Below are positions 19,916-29,652 of a stretch of DNA of 64,000 nt, piece by piece (the stretch's first letter is position 1; each line of letters starts with the position of its first letter). Source of the stretch: Agarivorans litoreus (GTDB lineage Bacteria > Pseudomonadota > Gammaproteobacteria > Enterobacterales > Celerinatantimonadaceae); assembly GCF_019649015.1 (NCBI RefSeq), contig NZ_BLPI01000001.1:1773001-1837000 (forward strand), in the 5' to 3' direction. Below the pieces are notes generated by a model. The model saw nothing but the letters and a program-made list of their open reading frames with translations, did no database searches and was not told where the DNA came from. Position numbers and translations under genes: made by a program.

Positions 19916-21919
19916 ATGGACAATAATAACAATACCCCAAAAGTTGAAAACTCAGGGCTGTGGCATAAACTGGCCTTAAACAAAGGCACTAACAGCCTGT
20001 CTTTGCGGATGCTGTCCTACATTCTTATCTGTTCTACCCTGCTTGCTCTTATCATCACTCTTATCCAACTTCGCTACGACTACAAACAAGACGTTCAAGT
20101 TATCGAAGAAAGCATTGATCAAATTGAAGTCAGTTTTTTGCAACCCATCGCAGCCAGTTTGTGGAACTTAGATGAAGAGCAAGTTGAGGTGCAAATTGAG
20201 GGCATTATGAATTTGCCCAATATGCAATATGTGTTGGTAAAAGAAATCCTGGGTTCTTCTGAGGTACCTTTGCTGGCGCGAGGTCGCTCTGCTGACCGCT
20301 ACGACTTATCCCAAGAATTTGAGCTGATTTACCAGGGTGAAATGGTTGGAAAACTGTTTGTAGCCGCTTCGCTTGAGCAGGTTTACGAGCGCTTGTGGCA
20401 AAAAGCCATGCTGATATTGATCAGTCAAACGGTAAAAACCCTAGTGGTATCCATTGGCATTTTGTTCATTATTTATTACGTAATTGTGCGCCACTTAAAT
20501 ACTATTGTGGAGTATACCCGAAACTTAGATTTAGATAATTTAGGCGCGCCGCTAAAAATTGATACCGACAATAAAATACGCAACGATGAACTGGGAGAAC
20601 TGGTTAATACCCTTAACCAAATGACTCAAAAAATCGATCATGAATTTGCTCAAAAACTCAAAGCTACCGAACAATTGGCTCACGAGCGTGACTTTTCAGC
20701 CACGGTAATTAACGCCAGTAACGCAGTTATTGTGACCCTAGATAACCAACTAAATGTGCTCACTGCCAACCCAGCAGGCGTGATGCTCACAGGCTTCCAT
20801 CAAGAAGAATTAGAAGGACAAAACTGGCTTAGCGTATTTATTGATAATGACATGCGTGAAAAAATCGAAACCGATCTACGTCAATTGCGGGTTATTCAAG
20901 ATCAAGAGTTAACTCTAACGGATCAAGCTAACAATCAATATACCCTGTTATGGACCTTTGTGCCGTTTTACGAAGGAAATCACGTATCACGCATGATCGC
21001 CTTTGGTTACGACGTAACTCCACTCAAGCGAGTAGAGAAAGAAATTAAAGAGCTCAACGACGAGCTTGAACAAAAAGTGCAATCTCGTACCGAGCGACTA
21101 GAAGAAAGCAACCTGCAACTTGCCAGTGCCTTCGACAAGCTTAAAAACGCTCAGCAGTCATTAGTGGAAGCAGAAAAAATGGCATCGCTGGGAGGCTTAG
21201 TTGCTGGTGTGGCGCATGAAATTAATACCCCAATAGGTATAAGCGTGACCGCTGCATCTTATCTACAAGAGCAAGGCAATCAGCTAAAGAAAAACATAGA
21301 AAGCGGTAAGCTTAGCCGCAAGTTTATGGAAGAATTGATTCAAAACCTCAACCAATCTACTGAATTACTGCTAAACAATTTACGCCGAGCATCCGACCTC
21401 ATCAGCAGCTTCAAACAGGTGGCAGTGGACCAAAGCTCAGAGGCATGTTACACCTTTAATCTTAAAGAAAATGTTAACCAAGTTATTACTTCTTTGGGCC
21501 ATAAGATCAGACGTTCTGGCTGCGAAATTGTGGTCGACTGTGATGACGACATCGAGCTCTATAGTTTCCCGGGCAGCTTTACTCAAATCTATTCCAACCT
21601 TATTTTAAACTCGGTAAAACATGGCTTTGATAGCTGGGAAGGCGAAAAACGTATCGATATTTCGATCCACCGAGAAGACGACCAGCTACACATTGACTAT
21701 CGCGACTCTGGCCGTGGCGTTGATAGCAATATTGCCCACCGCATTTTTGACCCCTTCGTTACCTCAAAACGTGGCCAAGGCGGCAGCGGCTTAGGTACGC
21801 ATATCGTATACAACTTAGTGGTTCAATTGCTTAAAGGACACATCGCTTTTGATAGCAAACCCAACGAAGGCGTGCACTTTTCTATCCGTTTGCCTTACCA
21901 AGCGCAAAAAGCTGATTAA
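19916..21919 (+). CDS. Membrane sensor histidine kinase with PAS domain (orphan)
   Basis: The 667-residue protein has a first membrane helix at about 33-53, a periplasmic sensing domain to about 160, a second helix (about 163-187), a HAMP linker (to about 245), a PAS domain (about 255-380) and a coiled coil. The HisKA box has phosphoacceptor H434 in GVAHEINTPIG, and the HATPase domain has GRGVD and GSGLGTHIVYNL. This HisKA subtype resembles DctB-like or two-component hybrid sensors, but there is no receiver domain here and no response regulator gene adjacent. The ligand is unknown. Confidence 0.9.
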   Translation: MDNNNNTPKVENSGLWHKLALNKGTNSLSLRMLSYILICSTLLALIITLIQLRYDYKQDVQVIEESIDQIEVSFLQPIAASLWNLDEEQVEVQIEGIMNLPNMQYVLVKEILGSSEVPLLARGRSADRYDLSQEFELIYQGEMVGKLFVAASLEQVYERLWQKAMLILISQTVKTLVVSIGILFIIYYVIVRHLNTIVEYTRNLDLDNLGAPLKIDTDNKIRNDELGELVNTLNQMTQKIDHEFAQKLKATEQLAHERDFSATVINASNAVIVTLDNQLNVLTANPAGVMLTGFHQEELEGQNWLSVFIDNDMREKIETDLRQLRVIQDQELTLTDQANNQYTLLWTFVPFYEGNHVSRMIAFGYDVTPLKRVEKEIKELNDELEQKVQSRTERLEESNLQLASAFDKLKNAQQSLVEAEKMASLGGLVAGVAHEINTPIGISVTAASYLQEQGNQLKKNIESGKLSRKFMEELIQNLNQSTELLLNNLRRASDLISSFKQVAVDQSSEACYTFNLKENVNQVITSLGHKIRRSGCEIVVDCDDDIELYSFPGSFTQIYSNLILNSVKHGFDSWEGEKRIDISIHREDDQLHIDYRDSGRGVDSNIAHRIFDPFVTSKRGQGGSGLGTHIVYNLVVQLLKGHIAFDSKPNEGVHFSIRLPYQAQKAD

Positions 21920-21979
21920 CATCGGTCTTTAGTACAGGCTATACTGCTGCAAGTTTTCGGCCCAATTCGGAGTACCTTA

Positions 21980-23329
21980 ATGAGAGAATTCGACTACCTA
22001 TGCATTGGTGCAGGCAGCGGCGGCATCGCCTCGGCAAACCGTGCCTCTATGTACGGACAAAAAGTTGCCTTAGTTGAAGCCCGCCATGTTGGCGGCACCT
22101 GTGTAAATGTGGGTTGTGTACCCAAAAAAGCCATGTGGTTTGGCGCTCAAGTTGCAGAAGCTATTCACCGCTATGCTCCAGACTATGGCTTTGATGTTCA
22201 GGTAAATAAGTTCGATTGGTCTACGCTAGTGGCAAGCCGCGAAGCCTACATTAAACGAATCCATGGCTCTTATGACCGCGTGTTAGGCAATAATGGCGTG
22301 ACCGTTATCAACGGCTTTGCCAAGTTTGTCGATGCTAATACTGTTGAAGTAAACGGCGAACAAATCCGCGCAAAACACATTCTTATTGCTACCGGTGGCC
22401 GCCCGACGATTCCTAATATTCCCGGCGCAGAGCTGGGCATTGATTCCGATGGTTTCTTTGCTCTTACCGAGCAACCCAAGCGAGTATTGGTACTAGGAGC
22501 TGGTTATATCGCGGTTGAGCTCGCTGGCGTATTGCACTCGCTAGGTAGCGAAACTCACTTAGCCGTTCGCAAGCATGCTCCGCTGCGTAACTTTGACCCG
22601 ATGCTAAGCGAAACCTTAGTGGAGATAATGGCCGAAGACGGGCCAACATTACATACCAACAGCACTCCTAAAGCCATTGAAAAACAGGCTGATGGGAGCC
22701 TAGTTGTAAGCTTTGAAAATGGTAATAGCTTGCAAGTAGATAGCGTAATTTGGGCAATTGGCCGCGAACCAGCCAACGACAAGATCAACCTTGAAGGCAT
22801 TGGTGTTGAGACCGATGACTACGGTTACATTAAGGTTGATGAGTACTCAAATACCAACGTTGCTGGGGTTTATGCTGTAGGCGATAATATTGGCAAAGTT
22901 GAGTTAACGCCGGTTGCTGTAAAAGCCGGCCGGTTATTATCAGAGCGCCTATTTAACGGACAAACTAACGCAAAAATGGATTATGACTTAATCCCTACTG
23001 TAGTATTTAGCCACCCAGCCATCGGTACCATTGGCTTAACAGAACCAGAAGCAATGGCTAAATACGGTGAAAATAACATTAAGGTGTACAACTCTAGCTT
23101 TGGCGCCATGTACACTGCAGTTACGCAGCACCGCCAAGTAACCAAGATGAAACTCATCTGTGCAGGCGATGAGCAAAAAGTGGTTGGCTTGCACGGCATT
23201 GGTTTAGGCATGGACGAGATTCTGCAAGGGTTCGGTGTAGCCATGAAAATGGGCGCAACCAAAGCAGACTTTGATGCTTGTGTAGCTATTCACCCGACCA
23301 GTGCAGAGGAATTTGTTACTCTGCGTTAG
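21980..23329 (+). CDS. gor: Glutathione-disulfide reductase
   Basis: This 449-residue flavoprotein has the FAD loop GAGSGG (10-15), the redox disulfide C41-C46 in [13 protein letters not shown], the NADPH-domain loop [11 protein letters not shown], an FAD-contacting GVYAVGD segment, and the C-terminal active-site HPTSAEEF. It keeps glutathione reduced in the cytosol using NADPH. Length matches E. coli Gor. It stands as a single gene 60 bases after the kinase and ends in a strong terminator. Confidence 0.95.
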   Translation: MREFDYLCIGAGSGGIASANRASMYGQKVALVEARHVGGTCVNVGCVPKKAMWFGAQVAEAIHRYAPDYGFDVQVNKFDWSTLVASREAYIKRIHGSYDRVLGNNGVTVINGFAKFVDANTVEVNGEQIRAKHILIATGGRPTIPNIPGAELGIDSDGFFALTEQPKRVLVLGAGYIAVELAGVLHSLGSETHLAVRKHAPLRNFDPMLSETLVEIMAEDGPTLHTNSTPKAIEKQADGSLVVSFENGNSLQVDSVIWAIGREPANDKINLEGIGVETDDYGYIKVDEYSNTNVAGVYAVGDNIGKVELTPVAVKAGRLLSERLFNGQTNAKMDYDLIPTVVFSHPAIGTIGLTEPEAMAKYGENNIKVYNSSFGAMYTAVTQHRQVTKMKLICAGDEQKVVGLHGIGLGMDEILQGFGVAMKMGATKADFDACVAIHPTSAEEFVTLR

Positions 23330-23339
23330 CAGCCTCTAT

Positions 23340-23374
23340 AAAGCTAAGCATAAAAATGCTTAGCTTTAGTTTTT
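23340..23374 (+). terminator. Terminator of gor
   Basis: AAAGCTAAGCAT at 23340-23351 pairs with ATGCTTAGCTTT at 23356-23367, followed by AGTTTTT. It lies 11 bases after the gor stop. Confidence 0.88.
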
Positions 23375-23520
23375 ATTGGCTTCCCCTACTCTCTTTAGCT
23401 CCTTGCCTTACCTTGCATTTCGCTCACTTATCCAGCAGTATTAATAACAAAGTCATCTCTCATAACAATCAACCAGCTACGCTAAATAAATGGCCGAGTT
23501 AGTTGTAAGGTTTTAAATAT

Positions 23521-24744
23521 ATGGATACCGTGTACTCGGTTGGAGAATTGGAGTCTTTTCTGGTTGCCCTTACTGTATTGTTTATCGGGCGTATCATTTG
23601 TCACTATGTTGCTGTACTAAAAAAGTACAATATTCCAGAACCCATTGTAGGCGGTTTGGTTGTAGCCATTGTTATTACAGTGCTAAAGATGCAAGGAGTT
23701 GAACTCCAGTTTTCTCTTCCTCTACAAAACACCCTCATGCTGATGTTCTTTAGTACCATTGGGTTGGCCGCCAATTATAAGCTCTTAGTTAAAGGTGGTA
23801 GAAAAGTCTTTATATTTCTTATAGTTGCTTCTATCTATATCGTTCTACAAAATGGTTTAGGAGTGGCGCTAGCCAGTTTGCTAGGCTTAGAGCCTATGAT
23901 GGGCTTGTTTGCGGGTTCAATCACCCTCTCTGGAGGCCATGGGACGGGCGCTGCATGGTCACAAATTTTTGCCGAAGAATATGGCATCCAAACCTTGGAA
24001 TTTGCCATGGCAGCCGCCACTTTTGGGCTGGTAATGGGAGGTATAATTGGCGGACCAGTTGGGCAACGCCTGATCAACAAAAATAATTTAGAATCGCCTT
24101 TTTCTAAAGGCAAAAACCACCATAGAACTCACCCCGATCTAGTCACTTATAGCCGAAAGGAAGAGGATTTAGTTACCCCGACATCGGTGATTGAAGTACT
24201 GTTTATATTACTGATTTGCGTGGTGATGGCCAAGATTGCTAAAGGCCTAGAAACCGAACTCGCGCTGTCTTGGCTAAAAATGCCTGATTTTGTATACGCA
24301 CTATTTTTTGGGGTGGTAATCGCCAATGCAAGTGAATTTAGTGGGCGCTATGAGATTAACCATGAATGTGTAGATTTGCTCGGCACACTCTCTTTATCAT
24401 TATTCTTGTCCATGGCCTTGATGAGTTTAAGATTATGGGAAATTTTTGACTTAGCCCTACCACTGCTAATTATCTTGCTTTGCCAAACCATTATGATTGC
24501 TTTGTTTGCCAGTTATGTTAGCTATCGCTTTATGGGCGGTGGTTACGATTCCGCTGTCATAGCAGGTGGTCACTGCGGCTTCGGCTTAGGGGCAACGCCT
24601 ACTGCAGTAATGAATATGAGCGCTCTAGTGTCTCGAAATGGGCCTTCGCCACCGGCGTTTATGGTAGTGCCTATAGTCGGCGCTTTCTTCATAGATATCG
24701 TGAACCTGATCGTGCTACAAACTTATATTAGCTTTCTTAGCTAA
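23521..24744 (+). CDS. gltS: Sodium/glutamate symporter
   Basis: The 407-residue polytopic protein matches GltS in length and in its conserved blocks: the N-terminal KYNIPEPIVGGLVVA and GSITLSGGHGTGAAW, and near the end AGGHCGFGLGATPTAVMNM, an inverted-repeat pair of loops typical of the family. It imports glutamate with sodium. It is monocistronic, with its own leader of about 150 bases after the gor terminator. Confidence 0.94.
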   Translation: MDTVYSVGELESFLVALTVLFIGRIICHYVAVLKKYNIPEPIVGGLVVAIVITVLKMQGVELQFSLPLQNTLMLMFFSTIGLAANYKLLVKGGRKVFIFLIVASIYIVLQNGLGVALASLLGLEPMMGLFAGSITLSGGHGTGAAWSQIFAEEYGIQTLEFAMAAATFGLVMGGIIGGPVGQRLINKNNLESPFSKGKNHHRTHPDLVTYSRKEEDLVTPTSVIEVLFILLICVVMAKIAKGLETELALSWLKMPDFVYALFFGVVIANASEFSGRYEINHECVDLLGTLSLSLFLSMALMSLRLWEIFDLALPLLIILLCQTIMIALFASYVSYRFMGGGYDSAVIAGGHCGFGLGATPTAVMNMSALVSRNGPSPPAFMVVPIVGAFFIDIVNLIVLQTYISFLS

Positions 24745-24765
24745 GAGATTAGCCAAACAGGCAAT

Positions 24766-24794
24766 AAAAAGGAGCTCGATTGAGCTCCTTTTTT
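24766..24794. terminator. Bidirectional terminator between gltS and the PEP-CTERM gene
   Basis: AAAAAGGAGCTC (24766-24777) pairs with GAGCTCCTTTTT (24782-24793) around a four-base loop, between converging genes. Confidence 0.9.
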
Positions 24795-24806
24795 GCTTGA
24801 TGTTTA

Positions 24807-25574
24807 TTAGCTTGTTTTACGTCTAATCCACGCTAAACCCGCTAATGACAACAACATAATAAGCAAGGTTTGCGGCTCAGCAACCGTCGCGTTAATCACC
24901 TGCATGGAAGTGCGCGCTAGCACCTCATCTTGCGGCCCAAAAGCAGTTAGTACAAAATCATAAATCCCTACTTCAGTTGAGATGAAATCGCCCGTGGCGA
25001 ACTCCATATTCCATGAGTTTTGCGCCAAGTTATACACGCTGAGCAAACTAGCGTAATTAGTTGAGTCTACCAAACCTCCACCATTGCCAGTGCTGTTATC
25101 GCCTAAAGCGTTGTCAGAGTTCGGTACATTGACCGGATCGAAACCAATAAAGTTAGTGGCCGCGCTAGGGTCAAAATCAATTTCTAACAAATATGAAAGG
25201 CTATCTAAGGTGCCACCGCTACCGTCAAAGTTGCTGTTTATCGACCATTCAAAGTTCCAAATGGCAGTAGCCAGAGAACCCGGCGCAAAACCAAAGCCCG
25301 TAGGCGGTGCAATGTTGTCGAATTGGTAAGTACCATCACCGTTGCTATTAAAGATATTTTGCGGGTTATTAAACTCGTCAAAACGTAGCTTTGCTCTTAA
25401 GCCCAGCTCGATGCCATTTTGTCTATCAACGGTAAAAGCACCGTTGGCATTACCACTTCCAAATATCACATCGTTAGTTACATTTTGGTCATACATCACT
25501 GTAGCTGTAGCCGTTTGCGTTAAAAGCAAAAGACCGAAGCCAATACTAACCATGCTTGCTTTTATTATTCTCAT
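24807..25574 (-). CDS. Secreted PEP-CTERM sorting-domain protein of unknown function
   Basis: The 255-residue protein has a signal peptide (about 1-24, ending ATA). The body is Asn-, Gly- and Asp-rich and predicted beta, and the tail is a textbook exosortase signal: VAEP at 231-234, a hydrophobic segment, then WIRRKTS. Such proteins are exported by Sec, processed by exosortase and often released to the surface or matrix. The body resembles no enzyme I recognise. No exosortase gene is in the window. A CRP-like site lies about 175 bases upstream. Confidence 0.8.
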   Translation of the reverse strand: MRIIKASMVSIGFGLLLLTQTATATVMYDQNVTNDVIFGSGNANGAFTVDRQNGIELGLRAKLRFDEFNNPQNIFNSNGDGTYQFDNIAPPTGFGFAPGSLATAIWNFEWSINSNFDGSGGTLDSLSYLLEIDFDPSAATNFIGFDPVNVPNSDNALGDNSTGNGGGLVDSTNYASLLSVYNLAQNSWNMEFATGDFISTEVGIYDFVLTAFGPQDEVLARTSMQVINATVAEPQTLLIMLLSLAGLAWIRRKTS

Positions 25575-25885
25575 TTAGCACTCCATGCGGTTTGTTAGAT
25601 GTTCTATTACATGAGCTTTGCATGCATAAATTGCTCCCACGAAAGGAACTGCATACTTTTCATGAGGTTAGATTTAGCGCCATTATTTATTTACAAATCA
25701 AACAGTTATATTTGTATAGATATTTGACAAACATTAGATAGATGCATAGTGAGCTTGTTCACAATTTGATGGCCTATCAATGAACAAAGCCGAGAAAAGA
25801 TGATTGGTATGATGAATTATCGCAAGTTAACAGTGTAAAAAAAGCCGACAAGCACCCAGCTACTAACCGGGTACTCATAGTTTAT
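25575..25885. other. Intergenic region upstream of the PEP-CTERM gene
   Basis: This 311-base segment is AT-rich and has no credible coding frame. It contains the CRP-like site at 25748-25763 and a weak hairpin at about 25848-25875 followed on the minus strand by a T run, which may terminate the carboxypeptidase transcript. Confidence 0.45.
25748..25763. promoter_or_regulatory. CRP-like binding site
   Basis: AGTGA-N6-TCACA differs from the CRP consensus TGTGA-N6-TCACA at one position and has AT-rich flanks. It lies about 175 bases upstream of the PEP-CTERM gene, the only gene it could plausibly control here. No promoter at a standard CRP distance was found, so it remains a candidate. Confidence 0.4.
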
Positions 25886-27010
25886 CTAAAGCTTGGCTAG
25901 GGTTTGTTTTATTGGGAACAATACGTCACAGCCTAGTTGCATAGCACGCTCTGGCGACCAGCCAAAGGCTTCTTCGGGCATGTCGGCATTATCTTTAAAG
26001 GGCATTTCGATGGTGTAAGACAGGGTTTTAAACTGTTCGCCTAACCAGGCCGCAGCAATGGTTAAGTTAGCTTGTCCTGGCTCGTCTTTGGCGTAACCAT
26101 AGGTATCTTGAAAATCAGGAGATATTGCCATAAACGCCTCTTTAAAGGTGTCTTCGAGCAGTTTATGGCGCTCGTTGTAAGAAGGAATACCTTCACATCC
26201 CGCTACAAAGTTATAGGGTAAATCTTCATCGCCATGAATATCTAAAAACAAGTCACCACCTAGCTCTAGCATCTTCTCTCTTACTAGAAACACTTCGGGA
26301 CTGCGTTCCATTGTAGGATTCTGCCATTCTCGGTTTAGGTTAGTGCCGACAGCGTTAGTTCTTAAATGTCCACGAACCGAACCATCTGGGTTCATATTCG
26401 GCACCACATAAAACACGGTGTCTTCTAACAGCTTTATTGCTAGGGGATTGTCTTGGTCCAGCAAGTTGCCTAACAAGCCTTCAACAAACCATTCGGCCAT
26501 CGTTTCACCCGGATGTTGGCGAGCCATAACCCAAACTTTATATTTGGCGCTCTCGGCATCGCCAACAGTAAGCAAACTCATATCTCGACCATCTATGGTT
26601 TGGCCTAGGGTATTTAGATTTACCCGATAATCCTGCTGCATGGTATGCAGTAAATCCTGATGACGCTCGTAGCTATAGGGCGCGAAGTAAGCAAAATAAA
26701 CACTAGGCTGCTCAAGGAGCAAAGAGAAATGCAACTGCTCGCCGTCAAAGTCGGTATCAATTCTAAACCACTCTTCTCGGTCGTAAGAGGCGACAACTTG
26801 ATAACCTTGCCAGCCTTTTGCATAGGCCGATTTGCCCGCATTAATCAGAGAAAAACGATATTGTTGCTCCAAAGGCCCTTCAAAACGAAAGTGAAACCAT
26901 TGGAAAAATTCCGATTGATTGTCGTGTTTTATCTCTAGTTTAATATTTAGAGGATCATTGAGTTCTACAACACGAATATTGCCACTATCAAATTTATCGC
27001 TGATATACAT
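25886..27010 (-). CDS. M14-family zinc carboxypeptidase (cytosolic carboxypeptidase-like)
   Basis: The 374-residue protein has an N-terminal beta-sandwich domain (about 1-120) followed by the M14 catalytic domain, as in the cytosolic carboxypeptidase group. Zinc ligands are H and E of RQHPGETMAEW and the H of FLDIHGDEDLPYNF; the substrate-binding NPDGSVRGHLRTNAVGTNLNREW block is present; the catalytic glutamate is probably in YTIEMPF. No signal peptide is seen, so it is probably cytosolic. The start ATG at 27010 has GAGG 8 bases upstream. The in-frame GTG at 27022 overlaps that site and is rejected. Confidence 0.85.
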   Translation of the reverse strand: MYISDKFDSGNIRVVELNDPLNIKLEIKHDNQSEFFQWFHFRFEGPLEQQYRFSLINAGKSAYAKGWQGYQVVASYDREEWFRIDTDFDGEQLHFSLLLEQPSVYFAYFAPYSYERHQDLLHTMQQDYRVNLNTLGQTIDGRDMSLLTVGDAESAKYKVWVMARQHPGETMAEWFVEGLLGNLLDQDNPLAIKLLEDTVFYVVPNMNPDGSVRGHLRTNAVGTNLNREWQNPTMERSPEVFLVREKMLELGGDLFLDIHGDEDLPYNFVAGCEGIPSYNERHKLLEDTFKEAFMAISPDFQDTYGYAKDEPGQANLTIAAAWLGEQFKTLSYTIEMPFKDNADMPEEAFGWSPERAMQLGCDVLFPIKQTLAKL

Positions 27011-27067
27011 ACTTGCCCTCACAGCAAAGTTAATCGATTAGCTGGCAGTATAGCGCTAAATAGCCGT

Positions 27068-27091
27068 AAAAAAGGAACTTTACGCTCCTTT
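27068..27091 (-). terminator. Terminator of the 229-residue membrane-protein gene
   Basis: On the minus strand AAAGGA pairs with TCCTTT around a short loop and runs into further T residues, about 20 bases after the stop at 27113. Confidence 0.6.
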
Positions 27092-27112
27092 AGTTAAGCA
27101 GGCAGATAAGGC

Positions 27113-27802
27113 CTATTCATCCTTTAGTTCAACAATTCTGAAGTAACGAACATCTAAGCTTTTATCCAAGTTAATGGTGTTTTCTAAGGTTAATGATTCA
27201 TCTTGTTTAGGTGGGGTTTCACCAAAATCAATAATTTGTTGAAACACTTGCTCGCCAGTTTGGTCAATCAGAACTAGCGCTAATTGATGTTCTACCGGAC
27301 CTTTCGCCAATAACTGGTAACTAATGGCGACTTTTTTCCCCGTATCGTCTGAAGCTTCAAAAAAAGCAGAACGAATGTTGCTCTGGTCTGTTGCGATAAG
27401 TGTATTAAAGGCGAAAATACGCAGCTCTGGATGATTTTCTTTATTCAGTTCAAAATTGTTTCGGCGCTCGCTAAGCAAGGCTGCTTTTAACTGACGATTT
27501 TGATCCTCAATAATCTTTAGTTCAACCAAGCTATCGTCATAATCATTTTTCACTTCGTTGTAAGTAGGTAGTACTGCTATTAAAGAGAATACCGCGCTAA
27601 AACTCACAATACCTAAACCAAGGCTAATCCAGCGATAGCGGCGCAGGTGTTTGTAGCCTTTTTTATAATATTTATGCCGTGCTTTATGATGCTCATAGCG
27701 CGCTTGTAAGCTGATGCCGGAACGATGATTGGCAGATGTTTGCTGTTCCACCGGCTGCTGAGGTTCCAAATCAATATCACTAGGTAGTTCACTGCTAGAC
27801 AT
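27113..27802 (-). CDS. Single-pass membrane protein of unknown function
   Basis: I do not recognise this 229-residue protein. It begins with an acidic, Gln-rich cytosolic stretch, then a strongly basic His/Lys/Tyr-rich segment (about 35-56), one membrane helix (about 57-78) and a predicted coiled coil (about 82-118). A C-terminal beta-rich domain ends YFRIVELKDE. The basic flank before the helix places the N-terminus in the cytosol and the C-terminal domain in the periplasm. It is a single gene between the carboxypeptidase and rbgA. The order suggests an envelope structural or accessory role but gives no function. Confidence 0.6.
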   Translation of the reverse strand: MSSSELPSDIDLEPQQPVEQQTSANHRSGISLQARYEHHKARHKYYKKGYKHLRRYRWISLGLGIVSFSAVFSLIAVLPTYNEVKNDYDDSLVELKIIEDQNRQLKAALLSERRNNFELNKENHPELRIFAFNTLIATDQSNIRSAFFEASDDTGKKVAISYQLLAKGPVEHQLALVLIDQTGEQVFQQIIDFGETPPKQDESLTLENTINLDKSLDVRYFRIVELKDE

Positions 27803-28037
27803 TATCTCTTCCCTAAGATTGTCCTTTTACACTGCTAGCGATAACAAACCAGCAGTTGAATTAATCGATGCTAAAACCATAGCAGCTAGTTGCAAAGAAT
27901 ACTGAAAGATTTTTCTATCTGCTTAATAAATGTACTTAAATTAAGCTATCTGAACTAATTGTTAGATCACAAAGCACTACACTTTAACGATTTAGCAAGT
28001 ACAATGAGCGCCAATTACGCAGTTGAGGTGGGATAAA

Positions 28038-28982
28038 ATGGCTATTCAATGGTATCCAGGGCACATGCACAAGGCCCAAAAACAAATTAAAGAAGTGATG
28101 CCTAAAATCGATCTAATCATCGAAGTATTGGATGCGCGTATTCCCTACAGCAGTGAAAATCCAATGGTTGCTAGCCTGCGTGGCGACAAACCTTGTATCA
28201 AGGTATTAAATAAAAGCGACTTAGCCGACCCCAAAACAACTGCCCTTTGGCAAGAATACTTTGAACAAGAGCAAGGAGTAAAAGCGATCCCTCTATGCAC
28301 CATTCAAGGTAATCAAACCCAAGACTTACTTAAGCTGTGCCGAAGCATGTTGCCTAACAAAGGCGGCGTAGATAAACCTATTCACACCATGATATGTGGT
28401 ATTCCTAATGTGGGTAAGTCTACCTTAATTAATGCCTTAGCCGGCCGCCAAATAGCCAAAACTGGCAACGAGCCTGCGGTAACTAAGGCGCAACAGCGGA
28501 TCCGTTTAGATGGCAATATTATCCTCTCGGATACACCTGGTATTCTGTGGCCAAAGTTCGATAACGTAGCCAGTGGTTACCGCTTAGCCGCCACCGGTGC
28601 AGTTAAAGACACCGCTATGGAATACGATGACGTTGCCGCCTTTACCTGTGAGTACTTGCTACAAGCCTACCCAGAGCAGCTTAAGGCACGTTATAAACTC
28701 GAAGAACTACCTGAATCTGAAGTTGTATTAATGGAAGAGATTGGTCGAAAACGAGGCTGTTTAGTGCGTGGCGGACAGGTCGATTATGTTAAAGCAGCCA
28801 CCATTATTCTTAATGAATTACGCGATGCCACTATTGGTCGTATCACCTTAGAAACACCTGAAATGGTTGCAGTAGAGAAAGTAGAAACCGCGAAAATTGT
28901 GGCAGAAAAAGAAGAGCGTAAAAAGATGGTGGAAGAGTTACAAAAAGCTAAGAAACGCCAACGCCGCAGAAAAAACAGTTAA
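28038..28982 (+). CDS. rbgA: Circularly permuted ribosome-biogenesis GTPase (RbgA/YlqF family)
   Basis: The GTPase motifs appear in permuted order: G4 NKSD at 58-61 precedes G1 GIPNVGKST at 121-129 and G3 DTPG at 165-168. The N-terminal WYPGHMHKAQKQI block and the C-terminal helical domain are typical of YlqF/RbgA, which helps late 50S subunit assembly in Bacillus. The C-terminus is very basic (KKRQRRRKNS), fitting rRNA contact. The ATG at 28038 follows GAGGTGGG, so the upstream in-frame TTG at 28023 is rejected. It ends in a strong terminator. Confidence 0.9.
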   Translation: MAIQWYPGHMHKAQKQIKEVMPKIDLIIEVLDARIPYSSENPMVASLRGDKPCIKVLNKSDLADPKTTALWQEYFEQEQGVKAIPLCTIQGNQTQDLLKLCRSMLPNKGGVDKPIHTMICGIPNVGKSTLINALAGRQIAKTGNEPAVTKAQQRIRLDGNIILSDTPGILWPKFDNVASGYRLAATGAVKDTAMEYDDVAAFTCEYLLQAYPEQLKARYKLEELPESEVVLMEEIGRKRGCLVRGGQVDYVKAATIILNELRDATIGRITLETPEMVAVEKVETAKIVAEKEERKKMVEELQKAKKRQRRRKNS

Positions 28983-29012
28983 GCACTTAAGCGGCTATCA
29001 TTTTGCAGTACA

Positions 29013-29046
29013 AACAAAAACACCACGCAATGCGTGGTGTTTTTTT
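29013..29046. terminator. Bidirectional terminator between rbgA and the cytochrome gene
   Basis: ACACCACGCA (29020-29029) and TGCGTGGTGT (29031-29040) form a tight stem, with an A run before and a T run after. It lies between converging genes. Confidence 0.9.
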
Positions 29047-29061
29047 GATTTAAGTGTTCGC

Positions 29062-29469
29062 TTACTCAATCATGTAAGCAATAGCTGCTTTAATTTCGTC
29101 TTCACTACAGTCGCCACAAGTACCTTTTGCTGGCATTGCGTTAAAGCCCTTCCATGCATGGTCAAACATAGTTTGATCGCCTTGGGCAATACGTGGTGCC
29201 CAAGCGGCGCTGTCGCCTTTCTTCGGAGCACCCGCAGCGCCAGTGCTGTGACAGGCAGTACAGAAAGTATTATATACCGCGTCGCCAGCACGAGGGCCGC
29301 TTGAAGCAGCAGGTGCTTTGGCAACTTCTAACTCGCCATCTAGATAAACTTCACCCACTGGCTTAATACGCTCGGCAATCGCCTCATCAGACATATCAGC
29401 CGCAAAAGCATTCGGCACAATTGTTAAGCAAATAGATAGTACCAGTGTTTTCCAGTTCAAAAGCTTCAC
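29062..29469 (-). CDS. Cytochrome c5 family protein
   Basis: The 135-residue periplasmic protein has a signal peptide (about 1-23, ending AFA) and a single haem c site C70-TA-C73-H74. The likely axial methionine is M112 in NAMPAKG, and the cysteine pair C118/C121 (CGDC) is the disulfide that marks the c5 group. It probably shuttles electrons between membrane complexes and a terminal oxidase or peroxidase. It appears monocistronic. Confidence 0.92.
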   Translation of the reverse strand: MKLLNWKTLVLSICLTIVPNAFAADMSDEAIAERIKPVGEVYLDGELEVAKAPAASSGPRAGDAVYNTFCTACHSTGAAGAPKKGDSAAWAPRIAQGDQTMFDHAWKGFNAMPAKGTCGDCSEDEIKAAIAYMIE

Positions 29470-29652
29470 CCTTATCTCTCCTCATCGTGCCTACTGACCG
29501 CAGTATTAGGCATCCTTGTCATTATTGGCAAAATTATACCCGCTATTACCTTGAGGTTAAACCATTGTAAAAACGAATATTAGCCAGATGTGTCCGAGTT
29601 GTTAGTTAAACCAAGTTTATAAGCCTAGCGTTCCTGTTGAGCTTTACCTCTA

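Noticed and set aside
28897-29304. 135-codon plus-strand frame after rbgA
   Set aside because: It overlaps the end of rbgA and runs antisense through the cytochrome c5 gene, crossing a strong terminator; no protein-like features.
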